Positions 50,832 to 59,030 of a stretch of 64,000 nucleotides of DNA are shown piece by piece (position 1 is the first letter of the stretch; each line of letters begins with the position of its first letter). Made by a program: the position numbers and the translations under genes. Below the pieces are notes generated by a model that saw nothing but the letters and a program-made list of their open reading frames with translations, was not told where the DNA came from and ran no database searches. This DNA is from Nocardioides sp. Lineage in GTDB: Bacteria; Actinomycetota; Actinomycetes; Propionibacteriales; Nocardioidaceae. The DNA lies in assembly GCF_030150155.1 (NCBI RefSeq), contig NZ_JASLGR010000061.1, positions 62,001-126,000 of the forward strand, read 5' to 3'.

Positions 50832-51818
50832 ATGAATCCCCCTTGGGACGCACACGTCACGACCGCACTCACCGGCGTCGGACCGGGTCCCACCGCACAC
50901 CACAAGCGCCTCGCTCTCCGGGCCGCCCTGGCCGCCACGGCGCCGAGCCCCGAGAACCCCGCGGTGGCGCCGATGATCCTTCCCGGAGCCACCGACGCCC
51001 TCGGCGCGCGCCTGATCGAGCAGGCCGGCTTCGCCGCCGCGTACGCCACCGGCGCCGGACTGGCCAACGCCGTCTACGGCCTGCCCGACATCGGCCTGCT
51101 CTCCCAGACCGAGGTCGCCGAGCACGCCGCCCGCCTGGTCGACGCCCTGACCATCCCGCTGATCACCGACGCCGACACCGGCTACGGCGGCCCGCTCGCC
51201 ACGATGCGCACCGTCCGCCTGCTGGAGCGTGCCGGCGTCGCCGGGCTCCAGCTCGAGGACCAGGAGATGCCCAAGCGCTGCGGCCACTTCGACAGCCACA
51301 CCCTGATCCCCGCGGCCCACATGCAGACCAAGATCGCCGCCGCCTGCGACGCCCGCGAGGACGACGACCTGGTGATCATCGCCCGGACCGACGCGCGATC
51401 GGCGTACGGCATCGAGGAGGCGATCAGCCGTGGCCGTGCCTATGTCGAGGCCGGCGCCGACGTGCTCTTCATCGAGGCGCCGCGCACCGTCGACGAGCTG
51501 CGCCTGGTCGGCGCCGAGCTGGCCGGCACTCCCTTGATCGTCAACGTCGTCGAGGGCGGCAAGACCCCCGAGCTGACCCTGGCCGAGTACGCCGACCTCG
51601 GCTTCGGCGTGATCCTGTTCGCCAACTACCTGATGCGCTCGATGCACGCCGCCGGCCGCGACGCCCTGGCGCACCTGCGCGAGCACGGCGAGACCGGCTC
51701 GCGTGCCGGAGCGATGGCGAGCTGGTCGGAGCGCCAGGGCCTCTTCCACCTGCCCGAGTTCTCCACCGCCGAGGCCCTGCTCGACCGCGGCTACGACGAG
51801 CTGCAGGGGCTGCGCTGA
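50832..51818 (+). CDS. Isocitrate lyase/PEP mutase-superfamily lyase
   Basis: 328 aa from ATG 50832 with GAGGAG upstream. PEP mutase/ICL barrel with ITDADTGYGGP (Mg-binding Asp residues), LQLEDQEMPKRCGH (the KRCGH catalytic loop with Cys, as in isocitrate and methylisocitrate lyases) and VIIARTDARSAYG. Cleaves a C-C bond next to a carboxylate, releasing pyruvate, glyoxylate or similar. First gene of the seven-gene operon. Methylisocitrate or dimethylmalate lyase are the nearest known roles; the natural acid is unknown. Confidence 0.85.
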   Translation: MNPPWDAHVTTALTGVGPGPTAHHKRLALRAALAATAPSPENPAVAPMILPGATDALGARLIEQAGFAAAYATGAGLANAVYGLPDIGLLSQTEVAEHAARLVDALTIPLITDADTGYGGPLATMRTVRLLERAGVAGLQLEDQEMPKRCGHFDSHTLIPAAHMQTKIAAACDAREDDDLVIIARTDARSAYGIEEAISRGRAYVEAGADVLFIEAPRTVDELRLVGAELAGTPLIVNVVEGGKTPELTLAEYADLGFGVILFANYLMRSMHAAGRDALAHLREHGETGSRAGAMASWSERQGLFHLPEFSTAEALLDRGYDELQGLR

Positions 51819-53251
51819 TGGCCGCCACCACCGCCGCGGCCATCCCCGGCCTGCCGGTCGAGACCGAGCTGCCCGACCAGGTCGGCGTGCTGGTCCTCGG
51901 TGCCGGGCTCGCCGGCTGCGCGGCCCTGCTCGCCGCCGCCGAGGCCGGTCAGTACGCGTTCGGAATCGAGAAGACCGACGCGATCGGCGGCTCGACGGTG
52001 AAGTCCGCGGGCCTGTCGGCCTTCGCCGGCACCGACGAGCAGGCCGCCCAGGGCATCGACGACTCCGTCGACCTGCTCCGCGCCGACCTGCTCGAGGTCG
52101 GCAAGCACCGCAACGACCCGGCCCTGGTCGACCTCTACTGCGCGCACCAGCTCGAGACCTACCGCTGGCTGAAGTCGCACGGCATCGAGTACGGCGAGAT
52201 CCATGCCGCCTCGGGCCAGTCAGCGCCCCGCTCCCACCCCACCGACACCACCGGGATGCTGGTCCACCTGCTCAAGGCGGCCGGCAAGCTCGGTGCGCGG
52301 ATCCGCTTCGAGACGCCCGCCACCCGGCTGCTGCACGACGGCACCCGGGTCACCGGCGTGGAGGTCCGCACCGCCGACGGCGCGACCCACCAGATCCTCG
52401 CCGACGCGGTCGTGCTCGCCACCGGCGGCTTCTCGATGTCGCCGGAGATGCTGGAGACCTTCGCGCCCCAGATGGAGCACGCCCTGCGGCAGGGTGGCGT
52501 CGGGAACACCGGCGACGGCCTCAAGATGGGCATGGCGCTCGGCGCCGGCCTGCGGGACACGCCGTACATCAAGGGCACCTACGGGCACTACTACACCGAG
52601 CACCCCGACGAGGACGGCACCGGCATCCTGGCCGTCTACAAGGGCGCGATCGCGGTCAACCGCGACGGCCGGCGGTTCGTCGACGAGTCGAAGAACTACA
52701 AGGAGATCGGCGACGCCGCCCTGGTCCAGCCCGACGTCACCACCTGGCAGATCTTCGACGCCGCCACGATGGCGCTGTCCAACGACGAGGTGCCGATCTA
52801 CGAGTTCGCCGGTCGGCTGCGCGCCGGTCTGCTGATCGAGGCCGACACCATCGCCGACCTGGAGACCAAGGTCGGGCTGCCCAGCGGCTCCCTGGTCGCC
52901 ACCGTCGACGCGTACAACTCCGCGATCGCCGAGGGCACCCCCGACCCGCTCGGCCGGGTACACCTGTCCGGCGGCGTCGGCGAGCGCCGCCCGATCGCGA
53001 CCGGGCCGTTCTACGCCCACGCGTCGGGCACGGTCGTGCTGGCGACGTACTGCGGACTGACCGTCGACACCGACCTGCGCGTCCTGGACTGGTGGGGCGC
53101 GCCCATCGAGCGGCTCTACGCCGCTGGCGAGATGATCGGCGGCCTGCACGGCGCCGGCTACATGACCGGAACGTCGATCGGCAAGGCGGGCATCTTCGGC
53201 CGCCTCGCCGGTACCCACGCTGCAGCTGAGGAGAGTGACCTCGAATGGTGA
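51818..53251 (+). CDS. FAD-binding dehydrogenase, fumarate reductase/KstD-like family, copy 1
   Basis: 477 aa, TGATG overlap. FAD loop VLVLGAGLAGCAALLAAAEAG near residues 24-44, adenine-site IEKTDAIGGSTVKSAG, VVLATGGFSMSPEML, GNTGDGLKMGMALGAG and C-terminal YAAGEMIGGLHGAGYMTGTS. The succinate-dehydrogenase-like fold inserts or removes ring double bonds, as 3-ketosteroid dehydrogenases do. One of three such genes in the operon, all well diverged. Possibly dehydrogenates an alicyclic ring on the way to the phenol used by the meta-cleavage module; inference. Confidence 0.83.
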   Translation: MAATTAAAIPGLPVETELPDQVGVLVLGAGLAGCAALLAAAEAGQYAFGIEKTDAIGGSTVKSAGLSAFAGTDEQAAQGIDDSVDLLRADLLEVGKHRNDPALVDLYCAHQLETYRWLKSHGIEYGEIHAASGQSAPRSHPTDTTGMLVHLLKAAGKLGARIRFETPATRLLHDGTRVTGVEVRTADGATHQILADAVVLATGGFSMSPEMLETFAPQMEHALRQGGVGNTGDGLKMGMALGAGLRDTPYIKGTYGHYYTEHPDEDGTGILAVYKGAIAVNRDGRRFVDESKNYKEIGDAALVQPDVTTWQIFDAATMALSNDEVPIYEFAGRLRAGLLIEADTIADLETKVGLPSGSLVATVDAYNSAIAEGTPDPLGRVHLSGGVGERRPIATGPFYAHASGTVVLATYCGLTVDTDLRVLDWWGAPIERLYAAGEMIGGLHGAGYMTGTSIGKAGIFGRLAGTHAAAEESDLEW

Positions 53252-54054
53252 GCCCCTTCTACCTGGGAGACCGCAAGGCCCTGGTGATCGGCGCAGGCGC
53301 CGGTGGACTCGGTGCCGGTGCGGCGATCGCGCTGGCCGAGCACGGTGCCGACGTGGCGCTGTGCGACCTGCCCGGTCGCCGTGAGGACCTGGTCTCCACC
53401 GCCGCCTCGGTGCGTGCGGCCGGCCGTGAGGTCTCCACCCACGACATCGACGTCACCAACGAGACCTCGGTCCGGTCCGCCTTCGCCGCCGCCCAGGCCG
53501 TGCACGGCCGGATCGACATCGTGCTCAACTGCGCGGGCACCATGCTGCGCAAGGAGTACGACCAGACCTCGGTCGAGGAGTTCGAGCGCGTCCTGCGGAT
53601 CAACCTCACCGGCTCCTGGCTGGTCGCCCGCGAGGCCGGCAAGCTGATGAGCGCCCAGGTGCCGGTCGCCGACGGCTCCACCACCCCGGTCCGTGGCCGG
53701 ATCATCAACCTGACCACGGTGTACGCCGAGCGCGTCGGCCCCGTGCCGGAGACGGCGTACTACGCCTCGAAGGCAGGCGTCACCAACGTCACCCGCGGCA
53801 TGGCCCAGGAGCTCGGCCCGCTCGGGATCACCGTCAACTGCCTGGCGCCGGGCGTCTTCTTCCCGACCGGGATGACCGCGGCGCTGGCCGAGTCGCCCGA
53901 GCGCCTGCAGTGGTTCTCCGGCCGCACCATGCTCGGTCGCCTCGGCAAGCCCGGCGTCGACTTCAACGGCCCGGTGCTCTTCCTGGCCTCCCCCGCCTCG
54001 TCCTACGTCACCGGTCAGGTGCTGTACGTCGACGGCGGCTGGTCGGCCTGGTGA
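53245..54054 (+). CDS. Short-chain dehydrogenase
   Basis: 269 aa. Complete catalytic set: cofactor loop VIGAGAGGLGAGAAI (a slightly odd GxGxGGxG form), NCAG, Ser/Thr region NLTTVYAERVG and YYASK (AYYASKAGVTN). A Thr may replace the usual Ser. Starts 7 bp inside the preceding gene. Probably oxidises or reduces a ring hydroxyl/ketone between the flavoprotein steps. Confidence 0.8.
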   Translation: MVSPFYLGDRKALVIGAGAGGLGAGAAIALAEHGADVALCDLPGRREDLVSTAASVRAAGREVSTHDIDVTNETSVRSAFAAAQAVHGRIDIVLNCAGTMLRKEYDQTSVEEFERVLRINLTGSWLVAREAGKLMSAQVPVADGSTTPVRGRIINLTTVYAERVGPVPETAYYASKAGVTNVTRGMAQELGPLGITVNCLAPGVFFPTGMTAALAESPERLQWFSGRTMLGRLGKPGVDFNGPVLFLASPASSYVTGQVLYVDGGWSAW

Positions 54055-54123
54055 CTGGTTCGACCCGCACCTGCCCTCTCTCCACTCCCCGCTCCCTGCT
54101 CTCACTGAACTGAAGGAATCACC

Positions 54124-54717
54124 ATGTCTGCCGTGCACACCAAGAAGGCCCTGCTCATGCTCGACTACCAGGTCGGCCTGTGCGAGGAGGGTCCCCACCT
54201 CAAGGCTCCGCCGCTCCAGGCCCAGATCGCCGAGCGTGGCGTGATCGCCACCGCCGCCTCCGTGCTGGCCGCTGCCCGCGCCGCCGGGACCCTGGTCGTC
54301 CACGTGCGCCTCGCGTTCGACCCGTCGTACAAGCTCCGCACCAACCGGCTGCCGCGGTTCGACCCCTACGAGAACAACCGGGTCATGCTGGCCGACTCCC
54401 CCGAGGCGCAGATCATCGACGCGCTCGCCCCGATCGAGGGCGAGCCGGTCGTCGACAAGGGCTGCGTCAACCCGTTCATCGGCACCGCGCTGCGCGACAT
54501 GCTCGCCGCCGAGGGTGTCACCGAGGTCGTCCTCGGTGGTGTCGCCACCAACCTGGTGCTGGAGTCGGCCGCGCGCCACGCCTCGGACTCCGGCCTGCAG
54601 GTGACCGTCGTCGAGGACATGTGCGCCTCGTTCTCCCCCGAGATGCACGACTTCGCGTGTCAGAAGGTGCTGCCGCTCTTCGGCGCCATCACGTCGGCCG
54701 CCGACCTCACCTTCTGA
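54124..54717 (+). CDS. Isochorismatase-fold hydrolase without the catalytic Cys
   Basis: 197 aa. Isochorismatase-like fold: Asp14 (LMLDYQVGL), Lys112 (VVDKGCVNPF) and the GGVATNL loop are present. The position of the amidase nucleophile Cys, three after Thr142, is Val145 (TNLVLESAAR), so this is unlikely to be a nicotinamidase- or maleamate-type amidase. True isochorismatases, which hydrolyse a vinyl ether, also lack the Cys, so a similar reaction on an enol ether is possible. Four other Cys are elsewhere. 69 bp after the SDR; ribosome site GAAGGAA. Confidence 0.8.
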   Translation: MSAVHTKKALLMLDYQVGLCEEGPHLKAPPLQAQIAERGVIATAASVLAAARAAGTLVVHVRLAFDPSYKLRTNRLPRFDPYENNRVMLADSPEAQIIDALAPIEGEPVVDKGCVNPFIGTALRDMLAAEGVTEVVLGGVATNLVLESAARHASDSGLQVTVVEDMCASFSPEMHDFACQKVLPLFGAITSAADLTF

Positions 54718-54748
54718 TCCGCGCCGAGCGCAACCGAGAGGACACGCC

Positions 54749-56212
54749 ATGACTGAACAGACCCACTCGTACGACGTCGTCGTGGTCGGCGGCGGCATCG
54801 CCGGCCTGTCGGCCGCCGTCTCGGCCGCCGAGGCCGGCGCCCGGGTCGCGATCCTGGAGCGCGCGACCGAGGCCGAGACCGGCGGCAACACCCGCTACAC
54901 GGAGGCGTTCTTGCGGATGGCCTCGCTCGACGAGGTCGCCGAGGGCTTCGAGGAGATCCTGGTCGACGACTTCATGGGTCACCCGGACCCGTCGGTCGTG
55001 CGCGACGCGGCCCTGATGCCCGACCGGCAGGGGCCGCTCTACCGCGCCACCCACACGGTCAACCCCGACTACGTCGCGGCGCTGGCCGAGAACGCTCCCC
55101 TGGCGCTGCAGTGGCTGGCCGGTCACGGCGTGACGTTCGACTTCATGCCGACCCCGTTCCTGACCCAGTCGACCACCCGGATGGCTCCGGTCGGCGGCGG
55201 TCTGGCGCTGGTGGAGACGATGGGCAAGAAGGCCCGTGAGCTCGGCGTGGAGTTCCACTTCGAGACCACCGCCCGCCGGCTGACGTTCTCCACCGCGGGG
55301 ATCAACGGCGTCTTCGCCCACACCTCGTCGGGCCCGGCCGTCTTCGAGGGCACCGTCGTGCTCGCCTCGGGCGGCTACCAGGGCAACTTCGAGATGATGG
55401 CGCGCTATCACGGCGCGCACGCGCTCACCGCGCGGCCGGTCGCCAAGGGCGGCAACTACAACAAGGGCGAGGGCCTGGAGATGGCGCTCGCGCTCGGTGC
55501 CGCCACCGCCGGCAACTTCTCCCTCTTCCACGCCGAGCCGGTCGACCCGCGCTCGGGTGAGCCGGAGGCGGCGATCTTCTGCTTCCCCTACGGCATCCTG
55601 GTCAACCGCGAGGGCCAGCGCTTCGTCGACGAGGCCCGCGGCACCATCGACGCCTGGTACGAGCGAACCACCCGCGTGATCCAGGCCCAGACCGAGGGCA
55701 TCGCCTGGGTGATCCTGGACCAGAAGGGCCTGGCCGTGCCGAACATCATGGCCGGCGTCCGCACCGACATCGCCCCGATCACCAGCGCGACCATCGGGGC
55801 CCTGGCGGCGAAGCTGGAGATCCCGGCCGACGCGCTGGAGGCCACGGTGGCGGCGTACAACGCGGCCTGCCCGGCGGGCGAGGGGTTCGACCCGCTCACC
55901 CCCGACGGTCTGGCCACCTCCGGCCTGAGCCCGGCGAAGTCGAACTGGTCCACCCCGATCGCGGAGGGTCCGTTCACGGCGTACCCGATCATGGCGGCCA
56001 ACGTCTTCACCTTCGGTGGCCTCAAGACCACGCCCGAGGCCGAGGTCGTCGACCGCGACGGCAACCCGATCACCGGCCTGTACGCCGCCGGCGAGCTGAC
56101 CGGGCTGTACTACTCGAACTACACCGGGTCGACCTCGGTCCTGCGGAGCGCGACGTTCGGTCGGATCGCCGGGGCCGAGGCAGCCAAGCTGCGGGTGGCG
56201 GTGAACGCCTGA
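54749..56212 (+). CDS. FAD-binding dehydrogenase, tricarballylate-dehydrogenase-like, copy 2
   Basis: 487 aa. FAD loop VVVVGGGIAGLSAAVSAAEAG, then LERATEAETGGNTRYTEAFLRM, the part most like TcuA-type tricarballylate dehydrogenases. Later VVLASGGYQGNFEMM, NKGEGLEMALALGA, NREGQRFVDEARGT and the C-terminal YAAGELTGLYYSNYTGSTS. Probably introduces a double bond in a carboxylated cyclic or chain substrate. ATG with GAGAGGA upstream; TGATG overlap with the next gene. Confidence 0.85.
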   Translation: MTEQTHSYDVVVVGGGIAGLSAAVSAAEAGARVAILERATEAETGGNTRYTEAFLRMASLDEVAEGFEEILVDDFMGHPDPSVVRDAALMPDRQGPLYRATHTVNPDYVAALAENAPLALQWLAGHGVTFDFMPTPFLTQSTTRMAPVGGGLALVETMGKKARELGVEFHFETTARRLTFSTAGINGVFAHTSSGPAVFEGTVVLASGGYQGNFEMMARYHGAHALTARPVAKGGNYNKGEGLEMALALGAATAGNFSLFHAEPVDPRSGEPEAAIFCFPYGILVNREGQRFVDEARGTIDAWYERTTRVIQAQTEGIAWVILDQKGLAVPNIMAGVRTDIAPITSATIGALAAKLEIPADALEATVAAYNAACPAGEGFDPLTPDGLATSGLSPAKSNWSTPIAEGPFTAYPIMAANVFTFGGLKTTPEAEVVDRDGNPITGLYAAGELTGLYYSNYTGSTSVLRSATFGRIAGAEAAKLRVAVNA

Positions 56213-57015
56213 TGCGGATCTGGCACCAGTCCTTCACGGTGCTGGACGATGTCCCGCACTACCGCGACGCGCTGGCGCGGCACCTGACCTCGCAGGCGCA
56301 GCCGGGCACCACGATCGACCTGCACGGGATGAAGCCGGGCACGTACCCGTCGGACTACCCGGGCACGCACATCGGCTACGCCTACCTCGCGGGGCTGCAC
56401 AGGGAGCAGTTCATCGAGGGTGCGCTGCGGGCTCAGGACGAGGGGTATGACGCGTACCTGATCGCGACGATTCCCGACACGGCGTACGAGGAGGTCCGGA
56501 CGGTCGTCGACATCCCGGTCGTCACGTTCGGCCAGACCTCGGTGCTGGCAGCCGCGGCGCTGGGCGACTGCGTCGGGATCGTGAACTTCATCGCGGCCCT
56601 GGAGCCCCAGTTGCGGCGCAACATGCGTAACTACCGGCTCGACTCGCTGGTGGGTCCGATCGTCCAGGTGGAGGCGGCGTTCCACGACGTGATGGCGGCG
56701 TACGCCTCCCCGGAGGGGCTGATCGCCGCCTTCGAGGCCGCTGCTCGCACGGCCATCGCGGCGGGGGCGAACGTGATCGTGCCCGGCGAGGGTCCGCTCA
56801 ACGTCTTCCTCGCCGACCAGGGCATCTCCCGGGTCGACGACGTTCCGGTGCTCGACTCGCTGGGCACCCTGGTCCGGATGGCCGAACTGCGGGCCGCGCA
56901 GTATCGCGCGACAGGGTTGAAGCCGTCGCGGGTCGGGTTCTACGGCGCTCAGCCCGAGCGCGGTCTGCTTGACGCGGCGCGGTCGTTCTACGGCGTCGAC
57001 AAGGCGCTGTCGTGA
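56212..57015 (+). CDS. Asp/Glu/hydantoin-racemase-fold protein lacking both catalytic Cys
   Basis: 267 aa of the Asp/Glu racemase superfamily. The two catalytic Cys of hydantoin, aspartate and maleate cis-trans isomerase members fall at Thr86 (YLIATIPDTAYEE) and Glu198 (VIVPGEGPLNV). The only Cys in the protein is Cys120, in the LGDCVGIVNF strand. The fold is still intact (VVTFGQTSVLAA; SRVGFYGAQPERG). Proton-transfer chemistry must therefore differ or be absent. Starts one base inside the preceding stop and overlaps the next gene (GTGA), so it is clearly part of the pathway. Confidence 0.78.
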   Translation: MRIWHQSFTVLDDVPHYRDALARHLTSQAQPGTTIDLHGMKPGTYPSDYPGTHIGYAYLAGLHREQFIEGALRAQDEGYDAYLIATIPDTAYEEVRTVVDIPVVTFGQTSVLAAAALGDCVGIVNFIAALEPQLRRNMRNYRLDSLVGPIVQVEAAFHDVMAAYASPEGLIAAFEAAARTAIAAGANVIVPGEGPLNVFLADQGISRVDDVPVLDSLGTLVRMAELRAAQYRATGLKPSRVGFYGAQPERGLLDAARSFYGVDKALS

Positions 57016-58370
57016 CGCAGCACCTCGACTGGGATTCTGAGGTCGATGTGGTCGTGGTCGGCGGTGGCGCGGCCGGTCTGATGACCGCGCTGCGGGCCGC
57101 CGCCAACCCCGACCTCGTCGTCGCGGTCTTCGAGAAGTCCACCCAGGGGGGCTGCAACGCCGCGATCTCGTCGGGCTCGCTGGCCGCCGGAGGCACCCGC
57201 TTCCAGGCCGCCGCCGGGATCGTCGACTCGCCCGCCCAGCACGCGGCCGACATCATCGCCGCCAACGGCGATGAGGGCTGGCGCCCCGTCATCGAGGCGC
57301 TCTGCGAGGTCGCCCCCGCCCTGGTGGAGTGGGTCGCCGATTCGGGCTACCCGATCGAGATCGGCACCGACATGCCCCGAGCGGGGATGTCGGTGCCGCG
57401 CCTGCACACCGACGTCGGCCGCCTCGGCGGCGGACGGCTGATGCGGCACCTGCGGGACCTGGCCGAGGCGTGCGACAACATCGCGTTCGTGGACGAGGCC
57501 CCCGTGGTCGAGTTGGTCACGGCCTCCTCGACGCACGGCAGCACCGGTGTGGCCGGGGTCGTGGTGGAGCAGAACGGCACGCGTCAACGGGTCGGTGCGT
57601 CGGCCGTCGTACTGGCGTCGGACGGGTTCGCGAACTCGCCGACCCTCGTCGCCGAGCACCTCGCGCACCTCGGGGCGCCGTTCTACGGTGGGGTGTCGAC
57701 CTCGACCGGGGACGCGCTCACCATGACCGCGGCGGCCGGGCTCGACGTCGCGCTGCGCAACATGGGCGCCGGGCTGCGCTCGGGGCTCGTGGTCGTGGAC
57801 TACGGCACCCGGGTCTCCCCCGCACTGCCGTTCAACGGCGCGGTCCTGGTCAACACCGACGGGCAGCGGTTCGTCGACGAGGAGTCGAAGGGCTACTCCT
57901 CGATGGCCGGCGTGCTCCAGGGCCAGCCCGGCGAGCGCGCCACGATGATCTGGGACGAGACCGCGATGGCCGCGACCCGGGAGTCGGAGATGATGCGTGA
58001 GTGCGACGCCGCCGGTGCGTTCCGGCACGCCGCCACGCTGGCCGACCTCGCCACGGCGTTGGGTCTGCCCCTCGACGACGTGGCCACGGCCCTGGCTCCC
58101 CGGGACGGCCGGCGCGCCCTGGAGGCACCGTTCCACTACGCGACGGTGACCCACGGCCTGCTCACCACCCAGGGCGGCCTCGTGATCGACACCGCCGGCC
58201 GAGTGCTGACGTCGTCCGGAACCCCTGTTCCGGGCCTGTACGCCGGCGGCGGTGCTGCCTGTGGCCTGGCCGGCTCCCACTCCGACGGCTACATGTCCGG
58301 CAACGGGCTGCTGAGCGCGTTCGGGATGGGCTGGATCGTGGGCAACGCCTTGGCGGCTGCGGGCGTCTGA
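57012..58370 (+). CDS. FAD-binding dehydrogenase, fumarate reductase family, copy 3
   Basis: 452 aa from GTG 57012. FAD loop VVVVGGGAAGLMTAL, then FEKSTQGGCNAAISSGSLAAGG, VVLASDGFANSPTLVA, STGDALTMTAAAGLD, NTDGQRFVDEESKGYSS and C-terminal YAGGGAACGLAGSHSDGYMSGNGL. Third member of the flavoprotein set in the operon, well separated from the other two. The last gene; the stop at 58370 is followed by the toxin-antitoxin region with no obvious terminator. Confidence 0.83.
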   Translation: MTQHLDWDSEVDVVVVGGGAAGLMTALRAAANPDLVVAVFEKSTQGGCNAAISSGSLAAGGTRFQAAAGIVDSPAQHAADIIAANGDEGWRPVIEALCEVAPALVEWVADSGYPIEIGTDMPRAGMSVPRLHTDVGRLGGGRLMRHLRDLAEACDNIAFVDEAPVVELVTASSTHGSTGVAGVVVEQNGTRQRVGASAVVLASDGFANSPTLVAEHLAHLGAPFYGGVSTSTGDALTMTAAAGLDVALRNMGAGLRSGLVVVDYGTRVSPALPFNGAVLVNTDGQRFVDEESKGYSSMAGVLQGQPGERATMIWDETAMAATRESEMMRECDAAGAFRHAATLADLATALGLPLDDVATALAPRDGRRALEAPFHYATVTHGLLTTQGGLVIDTAGRVLTSSGTPVPGLYAGGGAACGLAGSHSDGYMSGNGLLSAFGMGWIVGNALAAAGV

Positions 58371-58378
58371 GGCACGAC

Positions 58379-58431
58379 GGCGACCACGGATCGACTGTTA
58401 GCACTCGTGTTAACGCCGATCCATGGTCGCC
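58379..58431. promoter_or_regulatory. Nested dyad over the antitoxin promoter and start codon
   Basis: Outer arms 58379-58393 (GGCGACCACGGATCG) and 58417-58431 (CGATCCATGGTCGCC) pair at 14 of 15 positions. Between them GTTAGCACTCGTGTTAAC (58397-58414) is an inner dyad, 14 of 18 self-complementary, typical of an antitoxin operator. The antitoxin ATG (58423) lies inside the right outer arm, so the mRNA or DNA could fold over its own start. Confidence 0.65.
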
Positions 58432-58665
58432 GTCCACATTCGCAACGTCCCGGAGGAGACCGTCGCTCGACTCAAGGCGCGCGCGGCGAGCAACGGCCGC
58501 TCCTACGAGGCCGAGCTGCGGATCGTGCTCGATGAGGCAGCGCTGGCTCCGGCCGCGCGGCAGCGGCGACAGATCGCCTGGCCCCCACCCCCGCCGGTGA
58601 GTGTCACGATCGAGGATCGCCACGAGCTGTACTACCCCGACGACGAGAACCATCTGCTCCGGTGA
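58423..58665 (+). CDS. FitA/VapB-like ribbon-helix-helix antitoxin
   Basis: 80 aa. The first 40 residues are an Arc-type ribbon-helix-helix (VAVHIRNVPEETVARLKARAA, then SNGRSYEAELRIVLDEAAL). The tail is Pro-rich (WPPPPPVSV) and ends YPDDENHLLR, acidic, the part that in this class wraps the toxin. Gene order and the GTGA overlap with the PIN gene are the standard FitAB/VapBC layout. It probably binds the nested dyad at 58379-58431. Confidence 0.8.
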   Translation: MVAVHIRNVPEETVARLKARAASNGRSYEAELRIVLDEAALAPAARQRRQIAWPPPPPVSVTIEDRHELYYPDDENHLLR

Positions 58666-58964
58666 TCGCACACCGCGTCGAACGAGCACTGGTCGACACC
58701 GACGTGATCGTGACGGCCTACGACCCTGCGCGCGCCGGACATCATCAGGCGCGCGCACTCCTGGAGAGCGACCCCCGCGACCTGATCGTCGCCACCCAGA
58801 GCTTCCGCGAGTTCGTCGACACCGGACTGGCTAGCAGCCAGCCGATCCACGACGCGCACCTGGTGGCGGTCGCCCTCGAACACCGGGCCAACGCGATCAT
58901 CACGTCGAACGTCCGCCACTTCGAGCGTTTCAACGCCATGATCCGGGTCGAATCACTCCGGTGA
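58662..58964 (+). CDS. PIN-domain toxin, internally shortened
   Basis: 100 aa, where FitB/VapC toxins usually have 125-140. First strand ALVDTDVIVTAYDP with catalytic Asp12, Glu50 in SFREFV and Asp64 in HDAHLVAV are present, but the segment between Glu50 and Asp64 is about 35 residues shorter than usual and keeps the reading frame. The final NVRDF-type motif reads NVRHF, so the fourth acidic residue is His86. The toxin is probably inactive or much weakened while the antitoxin remains. GTG start overlapping the antitoxin stop. Confidence 0.7.
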   Translation: MIAHRVERALVDTDVIVTAYDPARAGHHQARALLESDPRDLIVATQSFREFVDTGLASSQPIHDAHLVAVALEHRANAIITSNVRHFERFNAMIRVESLR

Positions 58965-59000
58965 CGGCGTACGCCGGCCCTCGCCGCAGTGGTACGCTAT

Positions 59001-59010
59001 CTGGTACCAG
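59001..59010. promoter_or_regulatory. Palindrome upstream of yefM
   Basis: CTGGTACCAG is a perfect 10-bp palindrome 20 bp before the antitoxin start; a second GGTAC copy lies at 58991. YefM-YoeB pairs usually repress their own promoter through such short repeats. Confidence 0.55.
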
Positions 59011-59030
59011 CAAGCACGAGGAGTGACGCT

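Noticed and set aside
42191..51818. Methylcitrate cycle (PrpD-like at 43.1 kb and methylisocitrate-lyase-like at 50.8 kb)
   Set aside because: No methylcitrate synthase is present, the two genes are in different operons, and both families are broad.
54124..57015. Maleamate amidase plus maleate isomerase (end of nicotinate or pyridine degradation)
   Set aside because: Both proteins lack the Cys residues these enzymes require, and no 2,5-dihydroxypyridine dioxygenase or N-formylmaleamate deformylase is present.
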